Shown one piece after another: positions 48,060 to 57,093 of a DNA stretch of 64,000 bases. The stretch comes from Moritella yayanosii (GTDB taxonomy: Bacteria > Pseudomonadota > Gammaproteobacteria > Enterobacterales > Moritellaceae), in assembly GCF_900465055.1 (NCBI RefSeq), contig NZ_LS483250.1, positions 3,720,001-3,784,000 of the forward strand. The letters run 5' to 3'. The notes under the pieces were generated by a model. That model saw nothing but the letters and a program-made list of their open reading frames with translations. It searched no databases and was not told the DNA's origin. A program made the translations under genes and the position numbers. How positions within the stretch are numbered: the first letter of the stretch is position 1; every line of letters starts with the position of its first letter.

Positions 48060-49271
48060 ATGAAAATGAAAAAAATATTAGCACTGTACGCATATGCAGA
48101 TTATAACAAAGGCGATTCAGCAATATGTCTGGGAGCCAAAAAGCTATTAGAAAAGATATATCCAGATGCAGATGTTGTATTTGCAAATTTCTTGAGTTCT
48201 GATCATGACTATTCCGTCAGAGCTAGGGGGTTTTATTCTAACTATGGTATTGAAGTAGTGGATATACCCAGTCGAAATTTAAATAAAATTAATAAGCTTT
48301 CTCGATTGATAACTATGCGAGATCATAATGTCAATTTATTCTTACAAAAAGAGAAATATGACTTAGTTATTTCTATCGGCGGGCACTTTCTATTTTCGAA
48401 AGATTCCTCACTACATGAGAAAGTAAGAAATAAATTGCGACTCCAACATATATACCAACCAATAGTTGAAGCTAAAAAATGTGGGATAAAAACAGGTATT
48501 TTGTGTCAATCAGTAGGACCTTTTAACAAAGCCGATCGTGTCATTAAAAAGGTATTTGATTCATTAGATTTTGTTATTACAAGGGAATCAAAGTCGGCAT
48601 TGTCAGCAAAAAAACACTATAAAGATGTAGTTTCTGCGATAGATATGGCTTTTTTTATGGATAGTGATCCGTCCCCTATAAATAAGCTTGCAGTTGATAG
48701 TAGTGATTATTATGTCGTTAATTTAAGGAAAGTCTTGGCTTCAGGTGGTTACGAAGTAAGTGATGTTATGTACAAGAAACAGATTGAGTTTTTTGTAAAA
48801 ACAATTACCAAGCTGATAAGTGATAAAAAATCAAAAGTATATTTATTGAGTCAAGTAACCTCGTTTGACGAAAAAAACAGTGAGTTTGATAGCAATATTC
48901 ATTATGAGTTAAAAGACAAATATTTTAAAAATAATTGCGATGTGATTGTTGAACCTCGAGTTTTCACTGAAAGAGAACTTATCAAAATTTATCAAGATTC
49001 TAAAGGTTTAATTTCAACACGTTATCATGGTTTAATTTTTGGTTTACTAGCCGGAGTAAATCCTGTTGGTGTTAATATTGAAGGTATTGGTCATAAATTG
49101 ACGGGAATGTTTGATGATCTCGACATCAAAGAGAATATTATTCAACTTGATGACGAGTCTACTGAGGAGTCGTCAAGTAAAGTTGTTGAACTATTGTCAA
49201 AACCGACAAATTATGATGTAGAGGCTTACGTTAATAAAAACTTTGAAGCTATAAATAATGCAATTAGATAA
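48060..49271 (+). CDS. Polysaccharide pyruvyl transferase family protein
   Basis: A 403-residue protein of the polysaccharide pyruvyltransferase family (WcaK/CsaB fold). Visible marks are 'YADYNKGDSAICLGAKKLL', 'DLVISIGGHFLFS', 'LCQSVGPFNKADRV' and, near the end, 'LISTRYHGLIFGLLAGVNPVG'. Such enzymes add ketal-linked pyruvate from PEP to sugars; some family members do other jobs. It starts one base after the wecB stop. From here to 54901 the DNA is clearly more AT-rich than the housekeeping genes. Confidence 0.85.
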   Translation: MKMKKILALYAYADYNKGDSAICLGAKKLLEKIYPDADVVFANFLSSDHDYSVRARGFYSNYGIEVVDIPSRNLNKINKLSRLITMRDHNVNLFLQKEKYDLVISIGGHFLFSKDSSLHEKVRNKLRLQHIYQPIVEAKKCGIKTGILCQSVGPFNKADRVIKKVFDSLDFVITRESKSALSAKKHYKDVVSAIDMAFFMDSDPSPINKLAVDSSDYYVVNLRKVLASGGYEVSDVMYKKQIEFFVKTITKLISDKKSKVYLLSQVTSFDEKNSEFDSNIHYELKDKYFKNNCDVIVEPRVFTERELIKIYQDSKGLISTRYHGLIFGLLAGVNPVGVNIEGIGHKLTGMFDDLDIKENIIQLDDESTEESSSKVVELLSKPTNYDVEAYVNKNFEAINNAIR

Positions 49272-49317
49272 TTAGAATTGTACGTTTAGATCGATGTTTC
49301 TGTTGCGTATTATTATG

Positions 49318-49354
49318 TTTAGTCAAATCTAAGCCTGTGCTTGTTTTGACTAAA
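49318..49354. repeat. Inverted repeat between two polysaccharide genes
   Basis: TTTAGTCAAA and TTTGACTAAA form a 10-bp stem with a 17-nt loop in the 133-bp gap before the flippase gene. There is no T-run, and its role is unknown. Confidence 0.5.
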
Positions 49355-49404
49355 TAATTCCCATTATCATGAATGAAATCGTTTTTTAATAGGTTTGAAG
49401 CCCA

Positions 49405-50550
49405 ATGTTTAAGTCTTATATTATAGGAGGTTTTGCTCCAAAAGCTATCTCTATGTTTTCAATAGCTTTTATTATAGGTTCACTCTCTTCCGATGAATAT
49501 GTGCTTTTCGATTATATAATGGTAACATCAGGAATTGCTCTACCATTAATCAGTTTGTGCCTTGTTGATGCATTTTATCACTTTGCTATAAAAAGCGGGG
49601 ATAAAGATGCTTCTTATGATTCTATATCTCACTTTATTAATTTTATTTATTACCTTTCATTTTTTGTTTCCAGTTTATTTGTTTTTTTTGATTTTGTAGA
49701 TGTCAAGTATCTATTGGTAATTATTTTTTCTTGGTTACAATTTAAAATTTATTTAAATAAAATGGATGCTCGGATATGTGAGAATAATAGTAAGTTCTTA
49801 TTGTCAGAGTTGATTCCTGCTGTTTTAATCTTCGTTTTGTGCTTCTTTCTGAGTATTTATAATGCAAGGTTAGTTTTTGTTCTTGGAGCATATACTGGTG
49901 TATGGTTTGTTACTAGTTTGATCTTTTCAAAAAATAATTATTTTTATTTTAAAGTAACTATACCGATTTATTTTGTAAAATATTCCTTACCATTAATACC
50001 TAATGCTGTGATTTCCTTGTTAATATTAAACCTTTTTCGCTATCTCGAGTCTTCCGAGCAAGAAATGCTTTTGTATAGTTTAAATTACCGAGTATTAATG
50101 TTTTTTATTGTAGTTAGTAGCATCATATATATGTACTTACAGGATATGTTTTACAAACAACAACCTTCACTTATTAAATTTTTATTTACAGCCGTTAGTA
50201 TAATTATTCTGAGTGTTTTTGTTACTTTTATTTCAGTTGAGTTAATTAAGCCATATTATCTAGGTGAGAAGATAAACCTATTTAGTGAACCAGTATATTT
50301 ATATTCCGTTGTTGCAATGACATTTTTAATGCTTTCTGGTTCGTTATCTGTACTGATAAATTATATTAGTAAACCTATCCATAACTTGTACTCTAATTGC
50401 ATAGGTTTTCTTTTGTCTCTTGTTTTTGTTGCCGTTTTTCATGATGGTAATAATGAGCTCATCTATGCGTATGCCGCGTTATTAGCTTACTTGTCTTCTT
50501 TTTGCTATAGATTTATATTTATAATGAAATATAAATCTTCTTTTATGTAG
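49405..50550 (+). CDS. Wzx-like polysaccharide flippase
   Basis: A 381-residue, strongly hydrophobic protein with about ten or more membrane segments. Size, topology and cluster position fit a Wzx-type flippase (MOP superfamily) that moves lipid-linked repeat units across the inner membrane. It starts 'MFKSYIIGGFAPKAISMFSI' as many Wzx proteins do. Sequence motifs are weak, as usual for Wzx, so the call rests mainly on topology and context. Confidence 0.72.
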   Translation: MFKSYIIGGFAPKAISMFSIAFIIGSLSSDEYVLFDYIMVTSGIALPLISLCLVDAFYHFAIKSGDKDASYDSISHFINFIYYLSFFVSSLFVFFDFVDVKYLLVIIFSWLQFKIYLNKMDARICENNSKFLLSELIPAVLIFVLCFFLSIYNARLVFVLGAYTGVWFVTSLIFSKNNYFYFKVTIPIYFVKYSLPLIPNAVISLLILNLFRYLESSEQEMLLYSLNYRVLMFFIVVSSIIYMYLQDMFYKQQPSLIKFLFTAVSIIILSVFVTFISVELIKPYYLGEKINLFSEPVYLYSVVAMTFLMLSGSLSVLINYISKPIHNLYSNCIGFLLSLVFVAVFHDGNNELIYAYAALLAYLSSFCYRFIFIMKYKSSFM

Positions 50551-50571
50551 TTAACCACAGAGTAAAGTAGA

Positions 50572-51681
50572 ATGAAAAATAAATTTTCCCAACTTTTTTT
50601 TAGGATTCTTAGAAAGCTTAAGTTATATGGACTTTTGACTTTTTTTGATAAAAAGTGGAAGTCGGGATGTTATTCTTGGCCATTCGATGAAAATGAAAAG
50701 GTTTTTTTATTTGTTGGGCAGCAAACTCCATGGTCCATATTCCATCAGAGACCTCAAAACTTCGCCAAAGAATTGGCTAGGAAGGGATTTAAAGTTGTAT
50801 ATTGTATCGCTCCATATTCAGGTGTTCAACCTGATCAAGAAGTCTATGGTATAAAAGAAATTGAAGAAGGTGTTTTTTTATATAACCACTATAAAGATTG
50901 GCCCATTTCTCTTCCTAATGTGAAATATATTTATAGCTGTTACCCCTTCCATAAAAGTATCGCCGAAAAGTTCAAAAATCAGTTTCATGATGCACTTTTA
51001 ATTTATGATATTTTTGATGACTTTTCTCTTTTTGAAACAAAAGCTTCAGATCGAGATAATCATGAATATTTAATTAAAAAATCTGACTTGTGCCTATACA
51101 GCGCAGATATCCTTAAGCCTGTTAATGCCAAAAATTCATGTTATTCTCCGAATTCTGTTGATGTAAAGCATTTTTCTAATCGTATTAAAATGAAAAAAAT
51201 AGTGTATTTTGGAGCTATTGATAGTTGGTTTGATTTTGATTCTGTTGAGCAGGCCGCAAAAGAGAATGTAGACTCTCTTTTTTATATTGCTGGTATCGTT
51301 GCACCTAGTGTGAAAAGTAAATTTTCATTACTGTTGAGTGAAAATAACATTATCTTCCTTGGTAAAGTAGATTACAAATATATACCAAGTATTTTTGATG
51401 GGTTTGATGTCGGTATTATTCCATTTATTAAAAATAATATTACAGATGCAGTTAATCCAATAAAAATGCATGAATATGTAGCCCTTGGTTTAAAAGTAAT
51501 ATCATCCCCTATTCAAGAAGTCATTAAGTACAAAGATAGTGTAATATTTTACGATGAAAGTAATACATTGAGTGACAGAATTATGCAGAGTGATAAAATA
51601 AAGAGTAAAAATTTGGTGGCAGAAAGCTGGTCCGATATTGTAGATAAAATTTTGCTAAATGCAAAGAGTGAGAAGAAATGA
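50572..51681 (+). CDS. Glycosyltransferase (GT4-like)
   Basis: A 369-residue cytoplasmic glycosyltransferase of GT-B fold. The N-terminal part reads 'VGQQTPWSIFHQRPQNFAKEL', typical of a group often annotated as teichuronic acid or glycosyl transferases. The C-terminal donor-binding part has 'FDVGIIPFIKNNITDAVNPIK' split around the Pro/Lys that contact the sugar nucleotide, and 'EYVALGLKVISS'. It lies 21 bp after the flippase gene. Sugar and linkage are unknown. Confidence 0.82.
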   Translation: MKNKFSQLFFRILRKLKLYGLLTFFDKKWKSGCYSWPFDENEKVFLFVGQQTPWSIFHQRPQNFAKELARKGFKVVYCIAPYSGVQPDQEVYGIKEIEEGVFLYNHYKDWPISLPNVKYIYSCYPFHKSIAEKFKNQFHDALLIYDIFDDFSLFETKASDRDNHEYLIKKSDLCLYSADILKPVNAKNSCYSPNSVDVKHFSNRIKMKKIVYFGAIDSWFDFDSVEQAAKENVDSLFYIAGIVAPSVKSKFSLLLSENNIIFLGKVDYKYIPSIFDGFDVGIIPFIKNNITDAVNPIKMHEYVALGLKVISSPIQEVIKYKDSVIFYDESNTLSDRIMQSDKIKSKNLVAESWSDIVDKILLNAKSEKK

Positions 51682-51749
51682 AAGTAAGCGCTCGTGAGAT
51701 TGTTATCAAGTTTAAAGGTTTATTTGAAGTGGATTTGGATTGTCAATGA
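51678..51749 (+). CDS. Possible 23-residue micro-ORF with ATGA overlaps on both sides
   Basis: An ATG overlaps the stop of the preceding glycosyltransferase (ATGA) and the micro-ORF stop overlaps the start of the next one (ATGA again). AGAAG lies just upstream. It would encode a basic-to-acidic 23-residue peptide beginning MKVSAREIV. It could be a coupling peptide, the remnant of a lost gene, or chance. No family is recognised. Confidence 0.35.
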   Translation: MKVSAREIVIKFKGLFEVDLDCQ

Positions 51750-52741
51750 AAAATATAAGCGTATATTTGCCAAAAAAAGATTATCTAAATGAAGCTACAG
51801 AATATTACATTGAAATGTTAATTGGCGGTATAGACTGTGATTTTATCGGGTATTTTTATTCATTAAAAGATATTAAACACCATGATAATGTACTGGTTAT
51901 AGATGCCAAAAGTCTTGTTTTTATTAAGCTTAGATATCCATTGAAAAGAGTTATTACTTGGTATCAGGGAGTCGTTCCAGAGGAGGCTTTAATGGTCTTT
52001 GAAAGTAGGTTTAGGTATTACTACTGGTCTTTTTTTGAATTTATTTCCTTAAAGTTATCATCATGGAATTTTTTTGTTTCTACTGCAATGGTTACCCATT
52101 ACCAGAAGAAATATCGTATACATATTACTAATAAAACTATCATTCCTTGCTTTAATAAGCAAATGAACAAAGATATCATTTATGAAACTGCTGATAAGTA
52201 TAAATACTTAACTTTCGTTTATGCCGGAAGTCTACACAAATGGCAATGTGTAGAACAGACTCTTGAAATATTTAAAAGGTTAAATGATATACACAGTGAT
52301 TCTCAATTTTTTTTGTACACCTTTGATGTCGAAGAAGCAAAAAAAATGGTAAAAAATATAGGAGTTAAGAATGTAACCATAAGTAGGTCTTCATTGGAAG
52401 AAATAGATTATAAAATTTCCAAGTGCCATTATGGTTTTTTAGTGCGTGATGACAATGTGGTTAATAATGTGGCAACTCCAACAAAGCTAAGTACTTATCT
52501 TTCAGTTGGAACTAAACCTATAATGACCAATGTGATCCATGACTTCGAGTCTTGTTTAAATTTAAGTAATGCTGTTATTTATGAAAATATGACGTCTATT
52601 GATAATATCGTAAAAGCGATAATGACTAATTACAATAATGGAATGTCAGTAGATGATTTGGTTGTAGATTATGAAACGGCGTTTTCTGATTACTATAACA
52701 GAAAACATTATCAAAATATTATATCAAAAATTAGTTTGTAA
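51746..52741 (+). CDS. Glycosyltransferase-like protein
   Basis: A 331-residue protein with GT-B-type features: 'YLTFVYAGSLHKWQCVEQTLEIF' at the start of the C-terminal domain and 'YGFLVRDDNVVNNVATPTKLS' followed by 'YLSVGTKPIM' in the donor site. The N-terminal domain is divergent. The ATG at 51746 is chosen over a TTG six bases upstream; translation is probably coupled to the preceding frame. The sugar specificity is unknown. Confidence 0.72.
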   Translation: MKNISVYLPKKDYLNEATEYYIEMLIGGIDCDFIGYFYSLKDIKHHDNVLVIDAKSLVFIKLRYPLKRVITWYQGVVPEEALMVFESRFRYYYWSFFEFISLKLSSWNFFVSTAMVTHYQKKYRIHITNKTIIPCFNKQMNKDIIYETADKYKYLTFVYAGSLHKWQCVEQTLEIFKRLNDIHSDSQFFLYTFDVEEAKKMVKNIGVKNVTISRSSLEEIDYKISKCHYGFLVRDDNVVNNVATPTKLSTYLSVGTKPIMTNVIHDFESCLNLSNAVIYENMTSIDNIVKAIMTNYNNGMSVDDLVVDYETAFSDYYNRKHYQNIISKISL

Positions 52742-52745
52742 GCTT

Positions 52746-53831
52746 ATGTTGTTTTTAATGTTGTTTTTAATTTTTTTATTGTTAGTCGCAAGCTATGAGT
52801 TTTATTTTGGACTAAATAAAAATTATCGTCTTATAATTATAATGCCTGTTATATACATTTTGTATTTTTTAGCGGGGTTCAACATTACATCACCAGATTA
52901 TATAAATTATGTCGATATGATTAATGGTATCGGTGGTATAAATGAATTTTTTGATACAAAAAATATGGACTACAAAGAACCAGTTTTCTCTTTGTTAATT
53001 GTTTTTTTAAATAGTTTATTCGATGATGTTCAAATTGTTTATTCATTTATATCATTGCTATCAATTTCTATTACTGTATATGTATTATTTAAGCGTTCTC
53101 CATTATTATTTTTATCTATGGCGCTGTATTTCGCTCACCCGTATTTAAATAAAGAAGTAATTCAGATAAGAGCTGGATTAGCTACTGCTTTTGTCCTTTT
53201 AGGCGCTAGTTTTTTGATGGATAAAAAGAAAAAGAGTAGTTATTTATCTTTTTTATTAGCCGTTGGTTCTCATTTTTCAGCGATTATTGTAATTGTTCCA
53301 TTAATTGTGATTAAATTTATAGGTAGAAAGAAAATTGTTAAGTTTGTCTTATTTTCCTTAGTGTTGTGTTTATATCTGAACATGATTTCATTTCATAAAA
53401 TTTTATTTGATATTCTCCTAGGATATGAAATTCTACCTCCTGCTGTCGCAGGTTACATTAACTGGGATGAGTACAACTATTCATTAGGGCTTATGAACCC
53501 CATGTTGATAAAGCTTCTTTTTATTTTATTCGTCATTCATGTGTATTTTCGGCAATCTATATTAGAGAATAATCTTGTTTATGTTTCATATGTTTTTTTA
53601 TCTTTTTCAGCCTGTTGGCTTATTCTGTTTGCTGATATTGCTATCTTTGCAGCCAGGATTACATCAATAACAAGTGTTTTAGAATTAATTATTATTCCAT
53701 ATATTATTTTTCATTTAAAGCTCAAACCTCGAATACAGTTTTTTCCGGCTGTTTTGTATTGTTTTATTATGTTATTTATTAATATATATATAAAAAAAAT
53801 GTTAGATGGTTTTAGTTTTGGTATTTTATAA
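52746..53831 (+). CDS. EpsG/Wzy-like polysaccharide polymerase
   Basis: A 361-residue membrane protein with about ten or more hydrophobic segments, of the EpsG family that includes Wzy-type O-antigen polymerases. The conserved region includes 'FAGFNITSPDYINYVDM'-like periplasmic sequence near residue 45 and 'LNKEVIQIRAGLATAFVLLG' near residue 138. The start at 52746 follows the previous stop by 4 bp; an in-frame start at 52671 lies inside the previous gene. It should link repeat units in the periplasm. Confidence 0.78.
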   Translation: MLFLMLFLIFLLLVASYEFYFGLNKNYRLIIIMPVIYILYFLAGFNITSPDYINYVDMINGIGGINEFFDTKNMDYKEPVFSLLIVFLNSLFDDVQIVYSFISLLSISITVYVLFKRSPLLFLSMALYFAHPYLNKEVIQIRAGLATAFVLLGASFLMDKKKKSSYLSFLLAVGSHFSAIIVIVPLIVIKFIGRKKIVKFVLFSLVLCLYLNMISFHKILFDILLGYEILPPAVAGYINWDEYNYSLGLMNPMLIKLLFILFVIHVYFRQSILENNLVYVSYVFLSFSACWLILFADIAIFAARITSITSVLELIIIPYIIFHLKLKPRIQFFPAVLYCFIMLFINIYIKKMLDGFSFGIL

Positions 53832-53842
53832 AAGGTGTATCC

Positions 53843-54901
53843 GTGAAAGTTTGTTATATATTGCCGTCACTTGCGCAAAAAGGTCCTAACATAGTTGCTG
53901 CTGAGATTATCACTTCCGCTATTAGAAGAGAACTTTTTGATTCCATAGAGGTTTTTTATTTTAAGGATGTTGACTGCGATAAAATATCTTTAACGGTTAA
54001 AACCACAAAAATAAGTTTTTTTTCTTCATGTGACTTATCTTCATTTGATATTATTCACAGCCATATGTTTATCCCAGATATTTTTGTTTTTCGCTATAAA
54101 TTATTAAATATATTTAATAACACTCCAAAATGTATTACTACACTTCATCAGAAAGATGTAGTAAACCTTCGGTATGATTATGATTCGATATTTAAGGCTT
54201 ATGTTGTTAGTTTTTGCTGGCGTATTGGACTCTCCATGCACGATGAAGTCGTTTGTTTATCTAAAGCGATGAAATCTTTTTATCAAAAGAGGTTGATAAA
54301 TAAACGAATCTCTTACATCTACAATGGAAGAAACTTTAAAAATAGTAGTTCTTTGCATCCTGTGATCTCATCTCAAAAGTCAACTTCCAAATTTAAAATT
54401 GGAACCGCCTGTTTGTTAACTAAAAGAAAAGGTCTTGAACAAGTTATTCGAACTCTTTTTAAGCTCCCCCACGTCCATTTTTATATAGCAGGTTCTGGGC
54501 CGGAACATGATTCTTTGATTCAATTAGCAAAAGATGAGTTGGTTTTTGATAGGGTTCATTTCAGTGGTTTTATCAGTGATGTTTCTCAATTTATGATGGA
54601 ATTAGATGCCTTTATTCTTCCGTCTAGAGGGGAAGGTTTTCCTCTGGCTCTTCTTGAAGCTGCCTCTATTAGATTGCCTTGTATTTGTTCTCGAATAGAT
54701 ATAACGGTTGAGGTATTTTCCGAACAAGAAGTCTCTTTTTTTGATTTAGATAATCTAGAATCATTAGAGTTTGCGATTTCTCATTGTGAGAAAAATCTGA
54801 TCCATTATTCAAAGTGTTTGTATGATAAGTATCAAGTAGAGCTTACTGTAGATAAAATGGTAGATAGCTATGCATTAACTTATGCAAATTTAATAGAATA
54901 A
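53843..54901 (+). CDS. Glycosyltransferase family 4 protein
   Basis: A 352-residue GT4 enzyme of GT-B fold. The acceptor domain begins 'CYILPSLAQKGPNIVAAEI', and the donor domain has 'LTKRKGLEQVIRTLFKL', 'YIAGSGPEHDSLIQLA' and the EX7E-type motif 'PSRGEGFPLALLEAASIRLP'. The start is GTG with AAAGGTG upstream. It is the last gene of the AT-rich block; IS66-type sequence begins 26 bp after its stop. Confidence 0.87.
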   Translation: MKVCYILPSLAQKGPNIVAAEIITSAIRRELFDSIEVFYFKDVDCDKISLTVKTTKISFFSSCDLSSFDIIHSHMFIPDIFVFRYKLLNIFNNTPKCITTLHQKDVVNLRYDYDSIFKAYVVSFCWRIGLSMHDEVVCLSKAMKSFYQKRLINKRISYIYNGRNFKNSSSLHPVISSQKSTSKFKIGTACLLTKRKGLEQVIRTLFKLPHVHFYIAGSGPEHDSLIQLAKDELVFDRVHFSGFISDVSQFMMELDAFILPSRGEGFPLALLEAASIRLPCICSRIDITVEVFSEQEVSFFDLDNLESLEFAISHCEKNLIHYSKCLYDKYQVELTVDKMVDSYALTYANLIE

Positions 54902-54926
54902 ATTGGCCATACTAGGGTAAATTATG

Positions 54927-55386
54927 GTAACCGTTCACCAGAGGTCGGTTGTATTTAGGTTTTAGCGAAATCGAAGACATCAGGATAGGGTTCTCGTCGT
55001 ATGACTGCACCTACGATCGTTGAGATCACGCTTAATGCCGATAGCTTTCGCTTCTTGCAGGTTTCAACTACAGATAATACACGCGAACGAAATTGGTCGC
55101 CGCGCTCTGAACTCGTGCCGTAACTAATTTTACGTAAAATAACGCTACCTCGAATACACCGTTCAGCTTCATTATTTGTAAGCGGTATATCTGGGGATGA
55201 TAAAAATACCCATAAACTCGGCTCATGCTTTAAGATAAATTTACATCGACCGACGTAACGTTTACAAGGTGTTTTCATTCCTTTTTGCAATAAAAAATTG
55301 AAACTTTGCCGTAATCGACGCATTCGTCTTTGATATTGATGGGCAGTTAATTGATTATTTTCATATCGATGCTGAGTCCTAAAAAC
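54927..55386 (-). mobile_element. IS66-family remnant 1 (3' end of element)
   Basis: The element begins with GTAACCGTTCACC (54927-54939), one mismatch from the terminal repeat seen at 57081-57093. It contains the 3' part of a tnpC gene read leftward. It is cut off at 55386 where the second IS66-type element starts. Confidence 0.82.
54955..55386 (-). pseudogene. IS66 transposase (TnpC), C-terminal fragment 1
   Basis: The C-terminal part of a DDE_Tnp_IS66 transposase, about 140 codons. The catalytic Glu region is seen in 'IPLTNNEAERCIRGSVILRK', followed by 'GTSSERGDQFRSRVLSVVET'. The frame stays open upstream of the Met at 55323 ('YENNQLTAHQYQRRM'), so that Met is not the true start. All N-terminal catalytic residues are missing, so it is inactive. 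Confidence 0.88.
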
Positions 55387-55482
55387 GTAAGCAATGGAAT
55401 GGACACCGCCTCACCCTTTCGCGCTGTTGATTATGGTGTAGGCTGTAAGCAGGTGAATTTTATTTATCATAGGTGACATATT

Positions 55483-56517
55483 ATGAAAAATATAATTAGA
55501 GTTGGTGTTGATTTGGCAAAAAACGTGTTTCATATTCATGCTATTGATGAGAATGAAACAATAGTTTGGCAAGGAAAATACAATCGCACCACTTGGTTGA
55601 AGGCGATTGTGAAACGAGTACCAACAACCGCGGTAATCGGCATGGAAGCTTGTGGTTCAGCTAATTATTGGGCAAGAGAGCTCACAGCACTTGGTTACAG
55701 TGTTAAATTAATAGCCGCTCAATTTGTTAAACCTTATGTTAAAACAAACAAAAATGACAAAGTTGACGCTGAAGCCATTTGTGAAGCAATCAGCCGACCT
55801 AATATGCGCTTTGTTAATATAAAAACAGTTGAGCAACAAGATATTCAATCTAAGCATCGTGTTCGTGAAGAATTAATTTGCCACAGAACTGCAAAATCAA
55901 ACCAAATCAGAGGGCTCGTCAGTGAATACGGCATTGTAGCGCCTATTGGTATCGCTTATTTACGAAAAGCGATACCAATGTGGTTAGAAGAATCCGACAA
56001 CGGTTTAACATTTGATTTTAGGGCTTTGTTGCTCACGCTCCAGGAAGATTTAATTCTTGTAGATGAAAGAATTGATTTACTGACAGCACAAATTAAAAAT
56101 AATGTTGCAACTAATCCCATAGGAAAAAAGTTGATGAAAATTATCGGGATTGGTCCTTTGGTCTGTAGTGCATTGTTAATGGCACTTGGTGATGGTAAGC
56201 ACTTTAAGAAAGGCAGAGATTTTGCAGCATCTTTAGGCTTGGTTCCTAGGCAATACAGCACAGGTGGGCGTGCTAATTTACTCGGCATTAGTAAGCGAGG
56301 TGATGGTTATTTAAGAAAATTATTAGTTCATGGCGCTAGAGCAGCTTTTCGTCATGTCAAAGATAAGACAGACCCTTTAAGTTTATGGATAAAACACTTG
56401 AGTGAAAAAAAACACCCTAATGTTGTTATCGTTGCACTTGCTAACAAATTAGCACGAATTTCATGGGCGTTAGTTGCTAACGACACCGAATACACAGAAA
56501 CATTGGCCGCTGGTTGA
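55483..56517 (+). CDS. IS110-family transposase
   Basis: A 344-residue DEDD transposase. The N-terminal RuvC-like domain has 'VGVDLAKNVFHIH' (Asp), 'VIGMEACGSANYWARE' (Glu) and 'NKNDKVDAEAICEA' (Asp pair). The C-terminal Transposase_20 domain has 'IIGIGPLVCSALLMALG' and 'ASLGLVPRQYSTGGRANL' with the family serine. The frame is uninterrupted. It is followed by about 300 bp of non-coding IS sequence, where IS110-type elements often encode a guide (bridge) RNA or carry recombination sites. Confidence 0.94.
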   Translation: MKNIIRVGVDLAKNVFHIHAIDENETIVWQGKYNRTTWLKAIVKRVPTTAVIGMEACGSANYWARELTALGYSVKLIAAQFVKPYVKTNKNDKVDAEAICEAISRPNMRFVNIKTVEQQDIQSKHRVREELICHRTAKSNQIRGLVSEYGIVAPIGIAYLRKAIPMWLEESDNGLTFDFRALLLTLQEDLILVDERIDLLTAQIKNNVATNPIGKKLMKIIGIGPLVCSALLMALGDGKHFKKGRDFAASLGLVPRQYSTGGRANLLGISKRGDGYLRKLLVHGARAAFRHVKDKTDPLSLWIKHLSEKKHPNVVIVALANKLARISWALVANDTEYTETLAAG

Positions 56518-56820
56518 TTGTATTAAAATAATTTTCATATTCGAAGTTGTAGGTAATACTTAGGTTACAAATAGTAAGCACATTATTTAAAAATTGCAAA
56601 AGTAAAAGAGAGATGGAAAATAGGTTAAACCATCACTAGAAAAACCCTAACTGAGCGAAGAGTTAATAACTCGTGTAAGCGATTGGGATCTAGTGTGCGA
56701 ATGAAGCCATTGAGGTTCGATGCTAAATAAAAGCATTATTTAAGAAACCGAATACACGTGAGCAGTCATACCTTCATTTTCATTGAAATTTTACTTGCAA
56801 TAGAGGTTGTGTCCATACAC
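56518..56820 (+). other. Non-coding right end of the IS110 element
   Basis: About 300 bp after the transposase stop with no open frame. In IS110-family elements a non-coding end can encode a structured bridge RNA that pairs with target and donor; in the IS1111 group it lies on the 3' side, as here. Structure was not computed, so this is only a candidate. Confidence 0.4.
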
Positions 56821-56842
56821 GTTCACCAGAGGTAGGTTGTAT

Positions 56843-57080
56843 TTAGGTTTTATCAAAATCGAAGACATCAGGATAAGGTTCTCGTCGTATGACTGCACCC
56901 TCGATCGTTGAGATCACGCTTAATGCCGATAGCTTTCGCTTCTTGCAGGTTTCAACAACTGATAATACACGCGAACGAAATTGGTCGCCGCGTTCTGAAC
57001 TCGTGCCGTAACTAATTTTACGTAAAATAACGCTACCTCGAATACACCGCTCAGCTTCATTATTTGTGAGTGGTATGTCT
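56843..57080 (-). pseudogene. IS66 transposase (TnpC), C-terminal fragment 2
   Basis: About 79 codons nearly identical to fragment 1 ('IPLTNNEAERCIRGSVILRK' through the C-terminus), with a few differences near the end. It is cut off upstream at the terminal repeat 57081-57093. Confidence 0.88.
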
Positions 57081-57093
57081 GGTGAACGCTTAC

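Larger units (their letters stand above)
55393..56820 (+). mobile_element. IS110-family (IS1111-like) insertion sequence
   Basis: The element is bounded exactly by the two halves of the split IS66 terminal repeat, 1428 bp apart. Near its ends it has sub-terminal inverted repeats ATGGACACCGCCTC (55399-55412) and GAGGTTGTGTCCAT (56803-56816), matching at 12 of 14 positions. Sub-terminal repeats are a trait of the IS1111 subgroup. It carries one intact transposase. Confidence 0.85.
55387..57093 (-). mobile_element. Internally deleted IS66-type element, split by an IS110 insertion
   Basis: The right end is GGTGAACGCTTAC (57081-57093). Its complement, GTAAGCGTTCACC, is found at the left end split as GTAAGC (55387-55392) and GTTCACC (56821-56827), with the IS110 element between. 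Without that insertion the element would be about 279 bp and keep only the last part of tnpC, so it is a non-autonomous deletion derivative. Confidence 0.8.
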
